Assembly (NCBI GenBank): GCA_007128245.1
Contig: SKXU01000083.1
Span: forward strand, 1-18,383
DNA length: 18,383 nt
Source: Candidatus Woesearchaeota archaeon
GTDB lineage: Archaea > Nanobdellota > Nanobdellia > Woesearchaeales > SKIA01
Reading direction: 5' to 3'
Of this stretch, positions 5,247-12,349 are shown piece by piece (within the stretch, counting starts at the first letter, position 1; the number at the start of each line of letters is the position of its first letter). The notes beneath the pieces were generated by a model. It saw nothing but the letters and a program-made list of their open reading frames with translations. It was not told where the DNA came from and did no database searches. The position numbers and the translations under genes are program-made.

Positions 5247-7400
5247 CTATCGCAAACGCAAGCTACTGAGCACCACAGACAAGCTTGACGCCGCCATCGC
5301 AAATCCTGCGAGTGCAGGACTAAGCAACCAACCAGTCACAGGATAGAGCACGCCCACAGCAATAGGAAGAGCGGCAAGATTGTATACAAACGCCCAACCA
5401 AGGTTTTGCTTGACCACACGCATTGTATTTTGCGAGATACTCAGCGCAGCAGCCACTTTTTGCACGTCATCTTGAATAAGAATGATGTCTCCGGATTCAA
5501 TAGCGACGTCCGTTCCAGATCCCAAAGCGATTCCGACATCCGCTTGAGCGAGTGCAGGAGCATCATTAATCCCATCACCCACCATAGCCACCGCGCGTTT
5601 GCGCTGCAATTTTTTGAGCTCAGAAAGCTTCTCTTCCGGCGTGAGGCGTGCGCGGAACACTTCAATCCCAAGCTCCTTAGCAACTATTCGCGCAATATCC
5701 TCCTCATCCCCCGTGAGCATAACAGGAGAAATGCCCATGCGAGAAAGAGCACGAACGCCCTCCTTAGCCGAGTCCTTGAGCGGATCTTTAATACCAATCA
5801 ATGCTGCAAGACGACCCTCAATCGCGACGAGCACAGGAGTGAGTCCTTGCTGCGCAAGTTCAGGAACCCGCTCGCGCACATCATACAACCCAATATCTTC
5901 TTGTTTGAAGAACGCGATGTTCCCAATAACAATTTTTCTTCCCTCAACCTTTCCTTTCACACCCCGTCCAGCAACCGCTTCAAACGATCGTGGATCTCCA
6001 AAGCGCACCTTGCTTTTTTCTGCGTAACGCACAATCGCTTCTGCCAGCGGATGCTCTGATGCACTCTCAAGGCTTGCCGCGTAACGCAGCACGCTCTGCT
6101 CGCCGACGTCGTAGTATGTCTTGACAAACACTACTTCTGGGCGCCCCTGCGTGAGGGTTCCTGTTTTGTCAAACGCGACCATGCGCACATCAGCCGCCTG
6201 TTGAATAGCTTTCGCATCCTTAAACAACACGCCTTTGCGAGCAGCACTGCCTGTGGAGACCATGATCGCCATGGGAGTTGCGAGGCCTAGCGCGCACGGA
6301 CAAGCAATAATGAGTGCAGCAATAGCAACGGTGAAAGCAAAAGACAGAGGCTGACCAGCAATAAGCCAGAAGATGAAAGCAACCACTGACAAAAAGAGTA
6401 CTCCCGGAACAAAGTATGCACTAATAGTGTCAGCCAAGCGCGCGACCGGCGCTTGAGAGCGCTGCGCTTGGCGCACGAGCTCAACAATACGGAAGAAAGC
6501 CGTGTCCTCGCCAGTATGGGTTGCTTGCATAACAAACATCCCTGTATTGTTGATGGTGCCGGCAAAGACGTCATCACCACGCTTTTTCTTTACAGGAGTA
6601 GACTCTCCAGTGAGCATGCTCTCATCCACACGACTATTACCCACAGTGATCCGTCCATCAACAGGAATTCGATCACCAGGCTTGACTTTGAGCACATCAC
6701 CTACCTTAATAGCATTTACAGACACTTCCTCCTCTTTTTTACCCACGATTCTGCGAGCAGTCTCTGGAGCGAGGTTGAGTAACGCAGTAAGGCTTTGTTT
6801 GGCACGCGACTTAGCCCGCGCCTCAAGATGCCTGCCAAGAAGAACAAACGCCATGATGAGACCCGCACTCTCAAAATAAAATGCATGACCAAGCGAGTGG
6901 CCTGTAAAGAGGGCGTACACAAACAGCACTGCGGAGTACGCAAACGCTGCTCCTGTACCAATACTGATGAGTGAGTCCATGTTGGCACGTTTTGCACGCA
7001 GCGCAGAGAAGACGCCAGACTGGTAGACCGAGCGACCTACAAACAAGATATAGCCTGCGAGGAGCAACTCAATAAACACGGTAACTAACGAATGAGGAAT
7101 AGGAAGGCCAACCATCGACCCCATACTCAATACGAGTAACACTACAGTCGCAACAAGCACAGGCCACAAGGCATCACTGGAATCGGAAGGAGTGTCATCG
7201 TCGACCACGCGATACCCAGACGCACGCACCACCTCAGAAAGGTCCTCTACAGACACCGCTGCTCCATGCGTCACTTCAGCTTGGCCGGCAGCGTAGTTAA
7301 CATACGCCCGAGTCACCCCAGGAACGCGCTCAAAACCAGACTTGAGCGTGGACGCACACGACGCACAGTGCATACCCTCAATAGTAAGGACAGTCTTCAT
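5247..7400 (-). CDS. copA: P1B-type Cu(I)-exporting ATPase, 717 aa
   Basis: The N-terminal heavy-metal-associated domain carries GMHCASC (C12, C15). Eight TM helices follow in P1B order, with the actuator TGES at 264-267, the transport site CPC at 367-369, the phosphorylated D411 in DKTGT, the SEHP motif at 448-451 and GDGINDAP at 608-615. Y673-N674 in TM7 and M702-x-x-S-S in TM8 are the Cu+ signature of the P1B-1 subgroup, so the enzyme should pump Cu(I) (or Ag(I)) out of the cytoplasm at the cost of ATP. Length is usual for a one-HMA form. The start is set by a TATA box at 7422-7431. A 12-bp perfect palindrome lies between that box and the ATG. The winged-helix membrane protein follows. Confidence 0.96.
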   Translation of the reverse strand: MKTVLTIEGMHCASCASTLKSGFERVPGVTRAYVNYAAGQAEVTHGAAVSVEDLSEVVRASGYRVVDDDTPSDSSDALWPVLVATVVLLVLSMGSMVGLPIPHSLVTVFIELLLAGYILFVGRSVYQSGVFSALRAKRANMDSLISIGTGAAFAYSAVLFVYALFTGHSLGHAFYFESAGLIMAFVLLGRHLEARAKSRAKQSLTALLNLAPETARRIVGKKEEEVSVNAIKVGDVLKVKPGDRIPVDGRITVGNSRVDESMLTGESTPVKKKRGDDVFAGTINNTGMFVMQATHTGEDTAFFRIVELVRQAQRSQAPVARLADTISAYFVPGVLFLSVVAFIFWLIAGQPLSFAFTVAIAALIIACPCALGLATPMAIMVSTGSAARKGVLFKDAKAIQQAADVRMVAFDKTGTLTQGRPEVVFVKTYYDVGEQSVLRYAASLESASEHPLAEAIVRYAEKSKVRFGDPRSFEAVAGRGVKGKVEGRKIVIGNIAFFKQEDIGLYDVRERVPELAQQGLTPVLVAIEGRLAALIGIKDPLKDSAKEGVRALSRMGISPVMLTGDEEDIARIVAKELGIEVFRARLTPEEKLSELKKLQRKRAVAMVGDGINDAPALAQADVGIALGSGTDVAIESGDIILIQDDVQKVAAALSISQNTMRVVKQNLGWAFVYNLAALPIAVGVLYPVTGWLLSPALAGFAMAASSLSVVLSSLRLR

Positions 7401-7411
7401 ATACGACCGAA

Positions 7412-8407
7412 TTACTGTACAGTATTAATAGGTTGCCCTCGCAAAAACGCGTGCACATTCTCAATCGTGGTGTCCAGAATACGCTCAAGCGCCTCAATAC
7501 TATTAAACGCGTTGTGAGGAGTCACGATGACGCGCGGATGATGGATAAGCACGTGCTCAAGAACGAGCTTGTGCAAATCACTTGTTGCATGAAAGCTCGG
7601 GTGAAGGACTTGATACTCTTCACGAATACTCGCCTCTTCTTCAAGCACGTCAAGGCCCGCAGCAGAGACCCTCCCATCTTGCAGTGCCCGCAACAAAGCA
7701 GCCGAATCAATCAATCCTCCACGAGCAGTGTTAATAATAACTGCTCCTCGACGAATAACAGCAAGGTTTCTGTCGTTAAGTAAGTGATGCGTGTGCTCAT
7801 TATACGGACAATGTAGCGTGATGATATGACTGTGCGCGAGCAAGTGATCAAGATTTGTGTACGTAAAGCCAAGTTCTGCGTCAAGACCATCTTTTGGGTA
7901 CGGATCATACGCAAGAATTGGCATCTCAAATCCGCGCGCCATCTTAATCACGTGCTGACCAATACTTCCTGAACCAATAACGCCAAGCGTTTTTCCCTTA
8001 AGATCCCATCCGCGAAGGCCCTGAGGACTAAACAGCCCGGCACGCACACGCTGCACCGCAGGCAAGATGTTTCTACTCAGCGTGAGAATAAGCGCGAAGG
8101 TGTGCTCAGCAACTGTGTTCTCACCATAAAACGGCACGGAAGAAACAACAATATCACGTTTTTTACACTCATCAACATCGATGTGGTCAAACCCCGTACT
8201 CATGGTCGCCACAAAACGCACACGAGAGGCCTTATCAAGAATCTGAGGAGTTACGTGACTCCAAATAAACACGATAAGTCCTTCCGCATCTGCAGGAACA
8301 TTATCCTCAGAAATTTTATCGGAAACAAAGACCAATTCGTGGTCTTGTAAGCGTTCTCGTAAATACTCTTCTTGCCATTCTTCACACTCATATACAGCTA
8401 GTTTCAT
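7412..8407 (-). CDS. D-isomer-specific 2-hydroxyacid dehydrogenase, D-lactate dehydrogenase-like, 331 aa
   Basis: The protein has the two-lobed layout of the family: a catalytic lobe (about 1-100 and 300-331) containing TGFDHID (71-77) and NTVAEHT (97-103), and a central NAD-binding lobe with GSGSIG at 145-150. The catalytic set is R229 (in NTARGG), a glutamate near 257 (in DVLEEE) and H298 (in TPHNAF). Full length matches family norms. TPHNAF and CPYNEHTHHLLN resemble D-lactate dehydrogenases, so pyruvate reduction to D-lactate with NADH is the leading guess; other 2-ketoacids are possible. A lactate permease gene occurs at the far end of this window. The leaderless ATG 8407 is supported by TTTCTTAAAG at 8429-8438. 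Confidence 0.88.
   Translation of the reverse strand: MKLAVYECEEWQEEYLRERLQDHELVFVSDKISEDNVPADAEGLIVFIWSHVTPQILDKASRVRFVATMSTGFDHIDVDECKKRDIVVSSVPFYGENTVAEHTFALILTLSRNILPAVQRVRAGLFSPQGLRGWDLKGKTLGVIGSGSIGQHVIKMARGFEMPILAYDPYPKDGLDAELGFTYTNLDHLLAHSHIITLHCPYNEHTHHLLNDRNLAVIRRGAVIINTARGGLIDSAALLRALQDGRVSAAGLDVLEEEASIREEYQVLHPSFHATSDLHKLVLEHVLIHHPRVIVTPHNAFNSIEALERILDTTIENVHAFLRGQPINTVQ
7413..7431 (-). promoter_or_regulatory. copA promoter: TATA box overlapping a perfect palindrome
   Basis: The minus strand has CTATTAATAC (7422-7431), centred 26.5 nt before ATG 7400. TACTGTACAGTA (7413-7424), a perfect 12-bp palindrome, overlaps its downstream edge. A repressor bound there would block preinitiation-complex assembly. 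The palindrome also spans the last codons of the dehydrogenase gene upstream (stop at 7412-7414). Confidence 0.6.
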
Positions 8408-8428
8408 AAAAGATATGCACGCAGACCC

Positions 8429-8438
8429 CTTTAAGAAA
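8429..8438 (-). promoter_or_regulatory. TATA-like box for dehydrogenase gene (start 8407)
   Basis: The minus strand reads TTTCTTAAAG, centred 26.5 nt before the ATG. It is one half of a divergent promoter region. Confidence 0.5.
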
Positions 8439-8471
8439 TCTTGGCATCACTCACGAGTAAAAAGAAGCGTT

Positions 8472-8488
8472 TTTCGGCCGCGCCGAAA
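8472..8488. promoter_or_regulatory. inverted repeat between divergent promoters
   Basis: TTTCGGC-CGC-GCCGAAA has 7-bp perfect arms and a 3-nt spacer. It lies between the minus-strand TATA box (8429-8438) and the plus-strand TATA box (8492-8499), directly upstream of the latter. It is a candidate regulator-binding site. A terminator is unlikely because no gene ends here. Confidence 0.4.
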
Positions 8489-8491
8489 GCA

Positions 8492-8499
8492 TTATATAC
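8492..8499 (+). promoter_or_regulatory. TATA box upstream of RNB-family gene and its leader ORF
   Basis: TTATATAC, centred at 8495.5, predicts a transcript start near 8520-8522. That is at the ATG of a 19-codon ORF and about 55 nt before the main ATG at 8576. Confidence 0.65.
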
Positions 8500-8519
8500 C
8501 AGCTTTTTGAGAATACAGC

Positions 8520-8579
8520 ATGCAACAGTGCCGCAGCAGTAACCAAGTAATTCTCCTGTGTGGGGTGCGCGCTCAATGA
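8520..8579 (+). CDS. possible 19-aa leader peptide overlapping the RNB gene start
   Basis: The ATG at 8520 lies 24.5 nt from the TATA-box centre, close to the spacing of leaderless genes here. The ORF encodes MQQCRSSNQVILLCGVRAQ and stops with a TGA at 8577-8579 that overlaps the ATG at 8576-8578 as ATGA, a classic translational-coupling arrangement. It may be a regulatory uORF, or the overlap may be chance. Nothing in the peptide is recognisable. Confidence 0.3.
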   Translation: MQQCRSSNQVILLCGVRAQ

Positions 8580-9631
8580 GCGCCGTCGACGCCCCCGGCG
8601 GTGTCGACGCAACCATGCCCAGTTATGGCGCATTAGCAAAATACACAGTAGGCAGCGGAGTTCCCAAGGCCATACCCGCTCCAGCATATGCAATTGATAA
8701 TGCACAAACCAAAAATCACGTTCGTGACGATATCGTAGGATGGAGGCGACAAGACAAAGGATTTCTTGTTATGAGTGCAGCCGCAAATGTTGGTAGGTAC
8801 GTGCGTTGGACGCCCGAGTTGGAGCGTCCATTTCAGTTGACTACTGCAGCGTGGAAGAGTTCGCTCTCGCAACCTCAAGAGACGTTGGTACTCACGTATT
8901 GGACTGATGGAGTGCACATTGAGAATCCGCGGATAGGCGTTGGCCAAGTCACTCCACAACTCACCACGCATGAAACACTAGATGAGCGTGTGCGCGAAGA
9001 ACTTCTTGAAATCACACACACGAGCTCAAGCCATGAAGCCCTCGAACACCTCATGCTTGTACACAACATCTTTCACACAAGCTATTTGCGAGCCCGAGCA
9101 CCCATGGTCTTCAGAAATTTTTCGAAACGCAAAGGATTTGCACAAGCATATCACGGAACAACCCCTGATGGACACGCAAAACTTGGAGTATCAGCATACG
9201 CAACCTTTTCATCGCCGCTACGAAAAGCGCTGGACAGAGGAGGTAACGCGCAGCTCTGGCTGGTTGAGCAAGGACAGAATCCACAATCAGAAGAAGCAAT
9301 GAGACGCTTTGCCGAATATCTCAACCAAGACGAGCTAAAGGGAGCTCTTGCACAACAAGAAATCGTTCACGGATACCAGCAAGCAAGAAAAAAGGCGATG
9401 GAGTACGCAAGCATGGATCCTCAGAAAAGAACGGACGAGTTCTTTCGCTCACAAGGATACAGTCCACTCCAAGCACAACACCTCACAACACTCACATCAA
9501 CCCAATTTCGACGACTCGTAAGAAACAGCCTTCGCAACGAAGCTAAGCGTGCCAAAGACAGAGTAACGTTTGTGACGTACGTCATTGAAAACGGTCGCGC
9601 CCCCACAAAAAAAGAGTTGCGAGCAGCATAA
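8576..9631 (+). CDS. divergent RNase II/RNase R (RNB) family-like protein, 351 aa
   Basis: Segments match the RNB nuclease fold in order. AYAIDNAQT (38-45) matches the first catalytic-aspartate motif of RNase II (TIDSAST), with D41 and then D51-D52. FLVMSAAANVGRYV (63-76) fits the IADV-x-x-YV strand. VLTYWTDGVHIE (105-116) fits the CRMTLSADGTIED region. GHAKLGVSAYATFSSPLRK (199-217) fits the signature FGLGLEAYATWTSPIRKY, keeping R216. The D41-to-DD spacing is two residues longer than usual, and N47 replaces one aspartate, so activity is uncertain. No OB/S1 domains are evident; a helical basic C-terminus (about 240-351) replaces S1. ATG 8576 is chosen for GGGGTG 8 nt upstream; GTG 8558 is less likely. 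Confidence 0.65.
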   Translation: MSAVDAPGGVDATMPSYGALAKYTVGSGVPKAIPAPAYAIDNAQTKNHVRDDIVGWRRQDKGFLVMSAAANVGRYVRWTPELERPFQLTTAAWKSSLSQPQETLVLTYWTDGVHIENPRIGVGQVTPQLTTHETLDERVREELLEITHTSSSHEALEHLMLVHNIFHTSYLRARAPMVFRNFSKRKGFAQAYHGTTPDGHAKLGVSAYATFSSPLRKALDRGGNAQLWLVEQGQNPQSEEAMRRFAEYLNQDELKGALAQQEIVHGYQQARKKAMEYASMDPQKRTDEFFRSQGYSPLQAQHLTTLTSTQFRRLVRNSLRNEAKRAKDRVTFVTYVIENGRAPTKKELRAA

Positions 9632-9634
9632 GCA

Positions 9635-9643
9635 TTTTTAAAT
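9635..9643 (+). promoter_or_regulatory. TATA box for tRNA-Lys
   Basis: TTTTTAAAT, centred 29 nt before the mature tRNA 5' end, predicts a start 2-3 nt upstream of the tRNA. It lies just after the RNB gene stop codon (9629-9631). Confidence 0.65.
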
Positions 9644-9667
9644 GACACGAAGTTTACGTCAGTTCTC

Positions 9668-9741
9668 GGGCTCGTAGCTCAGTCTGGTAGAGCGTTCGGC
9701 TCTTAACCGAAATGTCGGGGGTTCAAATCCCTCCGGGCCCA
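9668..9741 (+). tRNA. tRNA-Lys, anticodon CTT
   Basis: All arms fold. The acceptor pairs GGGCTCG (9668-9674) with CGGGCCC (9734-9740). The D stem is GCTC/GAGC. The anticodon stem is TTCGG/CCGAA with loop CTCTTAA, placing CTT at 9702-9704. The T stem is GGGGG/CCCTC with loop TTCAAAT. The discriminator is A9741 and CCA is not encoded, as is usual in archaea. There is no intron. Confidence 0.97.
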
Positions 9742-9751
9742 GTAATTCGCG

Positions 9752-9789
9752 CCGCAGAGAATATAAATGAGCTGCGGTTCATATGAACC
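9752..9789 (+). promoter_or_regulatory. promoter of second mscS-like gene with TATA box and two palindromic elements
   Basis: The TATA box ATATAAAT (9761-9768) is centred 25.5 nt before ATG 9790. It is flanked by the inverted repeat CCGCAG (9752-9757) and CTGCGG (9772-9777). GGTTCATATGAACC (9776-9789), a perfect 14-bp palindrome, ends one base before the ATG and covers the expected transcription start. Confidence 0.65.
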
Positions 9790-10902
9790 ATGCCAGAAGG
9801 AGAACTTGTTGCGGAAACCACACGAGAAGCAGTAGGACAACACATCCTTGAGCTCCTCTTAATATACCTTCCGTGGATTTCTCAAGTGAACCCTTGGGTG
9901 TTTTTCGTCGCAACGCTCGTTGTTGCATACATTCTCTCAGAGGCGTTAGCATGGTTTTTGCGAGTCATCGTAGAACCTTTTACTAAGAAAACCAAAACGC
10001 AAGTAGACGACATCCTGCTCAAAGAAATACAACACCCCATAGCATGGATTATCTTCTCGGTGCTCGCGTACGTCGCATTCGCACCCACAGTGTTTCCATC
10101 AGTAATTGCGCCGATCATCGAAGCACTCCTCATCGGTTTTAACATTTTTGTGATTGCGTACCTGCTCAACAACCTTACAAACGCAGGGATTAAGATATGG
10201 AGTTTAAAGAGGAAGACAAAGCGGCGATCAAGCATGGCAGAAAATGTCTTGCCAATATTCTCAAAAATCATAAAGGCACTCATCTGGTCGATCTCGTTTC
10301 TGCTCTTTCTTGCAAGCTTTGGAGTACAGATAGGACCCTTCATCACTGGCCTTGGACTTGCAGGTATCGTGCTTGGTCTCGCACTCCAAGACAGTCTAAA
10401 AAATATTTTTGGAGGAATCAGCCTCGCGTTCGACCAAGCATACATGAAAGGGGACAAAGTACGTCTGGGAGATGGAACAGTCGGAGTGGTACACGACATC
10501 AGCCTGCGCTCAACCAGGGTGCGCACGTATGACGGAGACCTTATCATGGTACCAAACGGAAAGATTGCGAACGAAAACATTTACACCTTCGCACAACCAC
10601 TTCCGAAAAGTCGCGTCACGGTAAACTTTGGAGTTGAGTACGGGAACAAAGTAGAGAAAGTGCAAGAAGTCGTCTTAGCAGTTCTTAATGGGATGGAAGG
10701 CATCGAGAAAGACCCTGAACCAGCAGTACATTTTAACGACATGGGCGCATACGCACTTGAGTTTTCAGCACGGTTTTGGGTGGAGAATTACGAAACAGCG
10801 TTCACCAAAAAACGAGAAGCAACCACCCTCATCTACAACACACTCAACAAGCACAAGCTCGGAATAGCATTCCCCACACAAACATTGCACCTCAAAAAAT
10901 AA
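9790..10902 (+). CDS. MscS-family mechanosensitive channel, 370 aa
   Basis: Hydrophobic helices lie at about 33-60, 83-99, 105-128 and 158-180, followed by the pore helix (about 183-210) with ITGLGLAGIVLGLALQDS. The beta domain begins near FDQAYMKGDKVRL (214-226), and the C-terminus ends with FPTQTLHL. It should be a heptameric tension-gated channel for osmolyte efflux. It resembles the 653-1726 protein in pore region and in the FPTQT end but differs in the N-terminal helices, so the two are paralogues rather than a recent duplicate. The leaderless ATG 9790 is fixed by the promoter at 9752-9789. The stop (10900-10902) abuts the convergent adenylate kinase stop. Confidence 0.94.
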   Translation: MPEGELVAETTREAVGQHILELLLIYLPWISQVNPWVFFVATLVVAYILSEALAWFLRVIVEPFTKKTKTQVDDILLKEIQHPIAWIIFSVLAYVAFAPTVFPSVIAPIIEALLIGFNIFVIAYLLNNLTNAGIKIWSLKRKTKRRSSMAENVLPIFSKIIKALIWSISFLLFLASFGVQIGPFITGLGLAGIVLGLALQDSLKNIFGGISLAFDQAYMKGDKVRLGDGTVGVVHDISLRSTRVRTYDGDLIMVPNGKIANENIYTFAQPLPKSRVTVNFGVEYGNKVEKVQEVVLAVLNGMEGIEKDPEPAVHFNDMGAYALEFSARFWVENYETAFTKKREATTLIYNTLNKHKLGIAFPTQTLHLKK

Positions 10903-11487
10903 TTACAAAAACCAGCGCATAGTTTCAGGATTCTTTTTTAGCGCATCCACGATTTGTTGATAGACGTTGTCTATTGACTGATTAGGAAGCACGTGCGAGA
11001 CAGGAACCCCTCTGCGTTCATATTCTGCGATGACGGGAAATGTTAACTCGCGATACTCGCGGATACGTCGTTTTGTGTCATCCAGATTACGATCATACTT
11101 CCGCGTATTTCTCCTCCAGACACGACCTCTGATGAAATCCTCGTCAGACGTGTGTAACGAAATGACGTGCAGCACCTGTGCGATCTCATCTAAAGAAGGG
11201 ACTTGACGTACTGTGCGCGGCACTCCATCAAAAAAGATGAGGTGATTGTGCGTGTAACCACGTTCCTCAATCTCTTGCCGGACAAGCTGCATAGCGATGT
11301 GATCAGGAAAGAACTCTCCTTCAGCTAATGTGGCCTGATATTTTTTTCCAAGTGGACTGCTCTCTTGTCTGCGCAATGCATCACCCGTACTAATATGTCC
11401 AACAGATGCGAGCTCAGCAAGTTTTTCTCCTTGCGTTCCTTTACCAGAACCTGGAGGGCCGATGATCACTACTGATGAATATTTCAC
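10903..11487 (-). CDS. adk: adenylate kinase-like nucleotide kinase, 194 aa
   Basis: The P-loop GPPGSGKGTQ (10-19) is followed by the AMP-binding HISTGDALRR (31-40), FFDGVPRTVRQ (85-95; usual form DGFPR) and an arginine-rich short LID with RNLDDTKRRIREYRELTFPV (133-152), matching the R-x-DD...R..Y..T.P pattern. It should catalyse ATP + AMP to 2 ADP in the cytoplasm. The LID lacks the zinc-binding insert, so it is a short-type enzyme; another NMP kinase specificity is possible. The start is GTG 11487, not the longer GTG at 11508: a TATA box at 11509-11516 is centred 25.5 nt before 11487, and the P-loop then begins at residue 10 as in homologues. Confidence 0.88.
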   Translation of the reverse strand: MKYSSVVIIGPPGSGKGTQGEKLAELASVGHISTGDALRRQESSPLGKKYQATLAEGEFFPDHIAMQLVRQEIEERGYTHNHLIFFDGVPRTVRQVPSLDEIAQVLHVISLHTSDEDFIRGRVWRRNTRKYDRNLDDTKRRIREYRELTFPVIAEYERRGVPVSHVLPNQSIDNVYQQIVDALKKNPETMRWFL

Positions 11488-11508
11488 GGAGAGAGCGAGA
11501 TGAGTCAC

Positions 11509-11516
11509 TATAAAAA
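11509..11516 (-). promoter_or_regulatory. TATA box for adenylate kinase (start 11487)
   Basis: The minus strand reads TTTTTATA, centred 25.5 nt upstream of GTG 11487. It decides the start codon. Confidence 0.65.
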
Positions 11517-11542
11517 AGTATTTTATGCATCAAGCAACAATT

Positions 11543-11550
11543 CTTATAAA
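11543..11550 (+). promoter_or_regulatory. TATA box for SurA-N-like gene (start 11573)
   Basis: CTTATAAA is centred 26.5 nt before ATG 11573, forming a compact divergent promoter with adk. It excludes the longer ORF version starting at 11525. Confidence 0.7.
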
Positions 11551-11572
11551 GGAGAAGAAACTCGTGTACCAC

Positions 11573-12349
11573 ATGGCAGCAAAGAAAGCGGCGAAGAAGA
11601 CAGCAAAGACAACAAAGAAAAGCACTGCAAAAAAGAGTGTGAAGAAACAGGCAGCAAAAAAAGCCGAGAACACACAAGAAGAAGTTCAGCAACCATCACA
11701 AGCAGAACCGTTCCCCACAGTCGCAGTCGTTACCGCAGCCATTTTCGTCGTGTTAGTTCTCGCAGTCGCAATCTTTGTCGTGATGTGGGCCACTCCGGAG
11801 GCTCCACAACCAGCGCTTGAAACACAAACACTCGTTATTGTGAACGGACAAGCACTCACCACACAAGACCTCGCATTCATTAGAAGCGTCATAGACCCCA
11901 TGGGAACCTCACTTAGTGACGAACAAATCATTGACCAACTCATCTTACAAACACTTCTTCTTCAAGAAGCAGAAACTCGAGGAATATTCATTGGACTTGA
12001 CCAAGCGGAAGAAGATTTCTCAGCACTTCTGAGCGCCCAAGGGGTTCCTCGCGAGGAGTTCACAGCAATTCTTGCACAACAAGGACAAAGCTATGAAGTA
12101 CTGATTGAAGAGTACAGAAAAAACCTTGTTCTTGAAGCACTCGCAGAGCAACTCGAGGTCGCACCAGTAACAGACGAAGACGCACGAGAGTTCTACGAAG
12201 ACTACCGCGCACTTGCGGGAGAACAAGCACCCGCTTTTGAGGAATTGCGAGAAGACATCCTGCTTTTCTTAGAAGAGCAAGCACGTTCAGAAGCACTTGA
12301 AGAACTCGGCGTTGAGCTACGAGAAACGGCTGTTATCGAGCACCAATAA
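11573..12349 (+). CDS. membrane-anchored SurA-N-like protein with Lys/Ala-rich cytoplasmic tail, 258 aa
   Basis: Residues 2-30 are almost only Ala, Lys and Thr (AAKKAAKKTAKTTKKSTAKK and onward), like a histone H1 tail. A linker, one TM helix (about 50-72) and an external helical domain (about 82-258) follow. The domain begins LVIVNGQALTTQDL and contains a DEQIIDQLILQTLLLQEAE helix, which resembles the SurA N-terminal chaperone domain (N-G-x-x-I/L-T...D....L.d.LI...LL...A). No parvulin prolyl-isomerase domain follows, so a chaperone or holdase role outside the membrane is the best guess. The basic tail should stay cytoplasmic by the positive-inside rule. Its last 33 nt overlap the convergent methyltransferase gene. 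Confidence 0.7.
   Translation: MAAKKAAKKTAKTTKKSTAKKSVKKQAAKKAENTQEEVQQPSQAEPFPTVAVVTAAIFVVLVLAVAIFVVMWATPEAPQPALETQTLVIVNGQALTTQDLAFIRSVIDPMGTSLSDEQIIDQLILQTLLLQEAETRGIFIGLDQAEEDFSALLSAQGVPREEFTAILAQQGQSYEVLIEEYRKNLVLEALAEQLEVAPVTDEDAREFYEDYRALAGEQAPAFEELREDILLFLEEQARSEALEELGVELRETAVIEHQ

Noticed and set aside
5406..6059. 217-aa plus-strand ORF inside copA
   Set aside because: It is a shadow of the ATPase coding strand, which carries all catalytic motifs in this stretch.
8472..8488. Inverted repeat read as a terminator
   Set aside because: It sits between divergent promoters; no gene ends there and on the minus strand it is followed by A, not T.
8582..8613. Direct repeat GTCGACGC near the start of the RNB gene
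   Set aside because: It is explained by a repeated Val-Asp-Ala coding pattern (AVDAPGGVDA); only two copies.
9882..10580. 232-aa minus-strand ORF inside the second mscS-like gene
   Set aside because: It is antisense to a fully supported channel gene; Arg/Ser/Pro-rich shadow composition.
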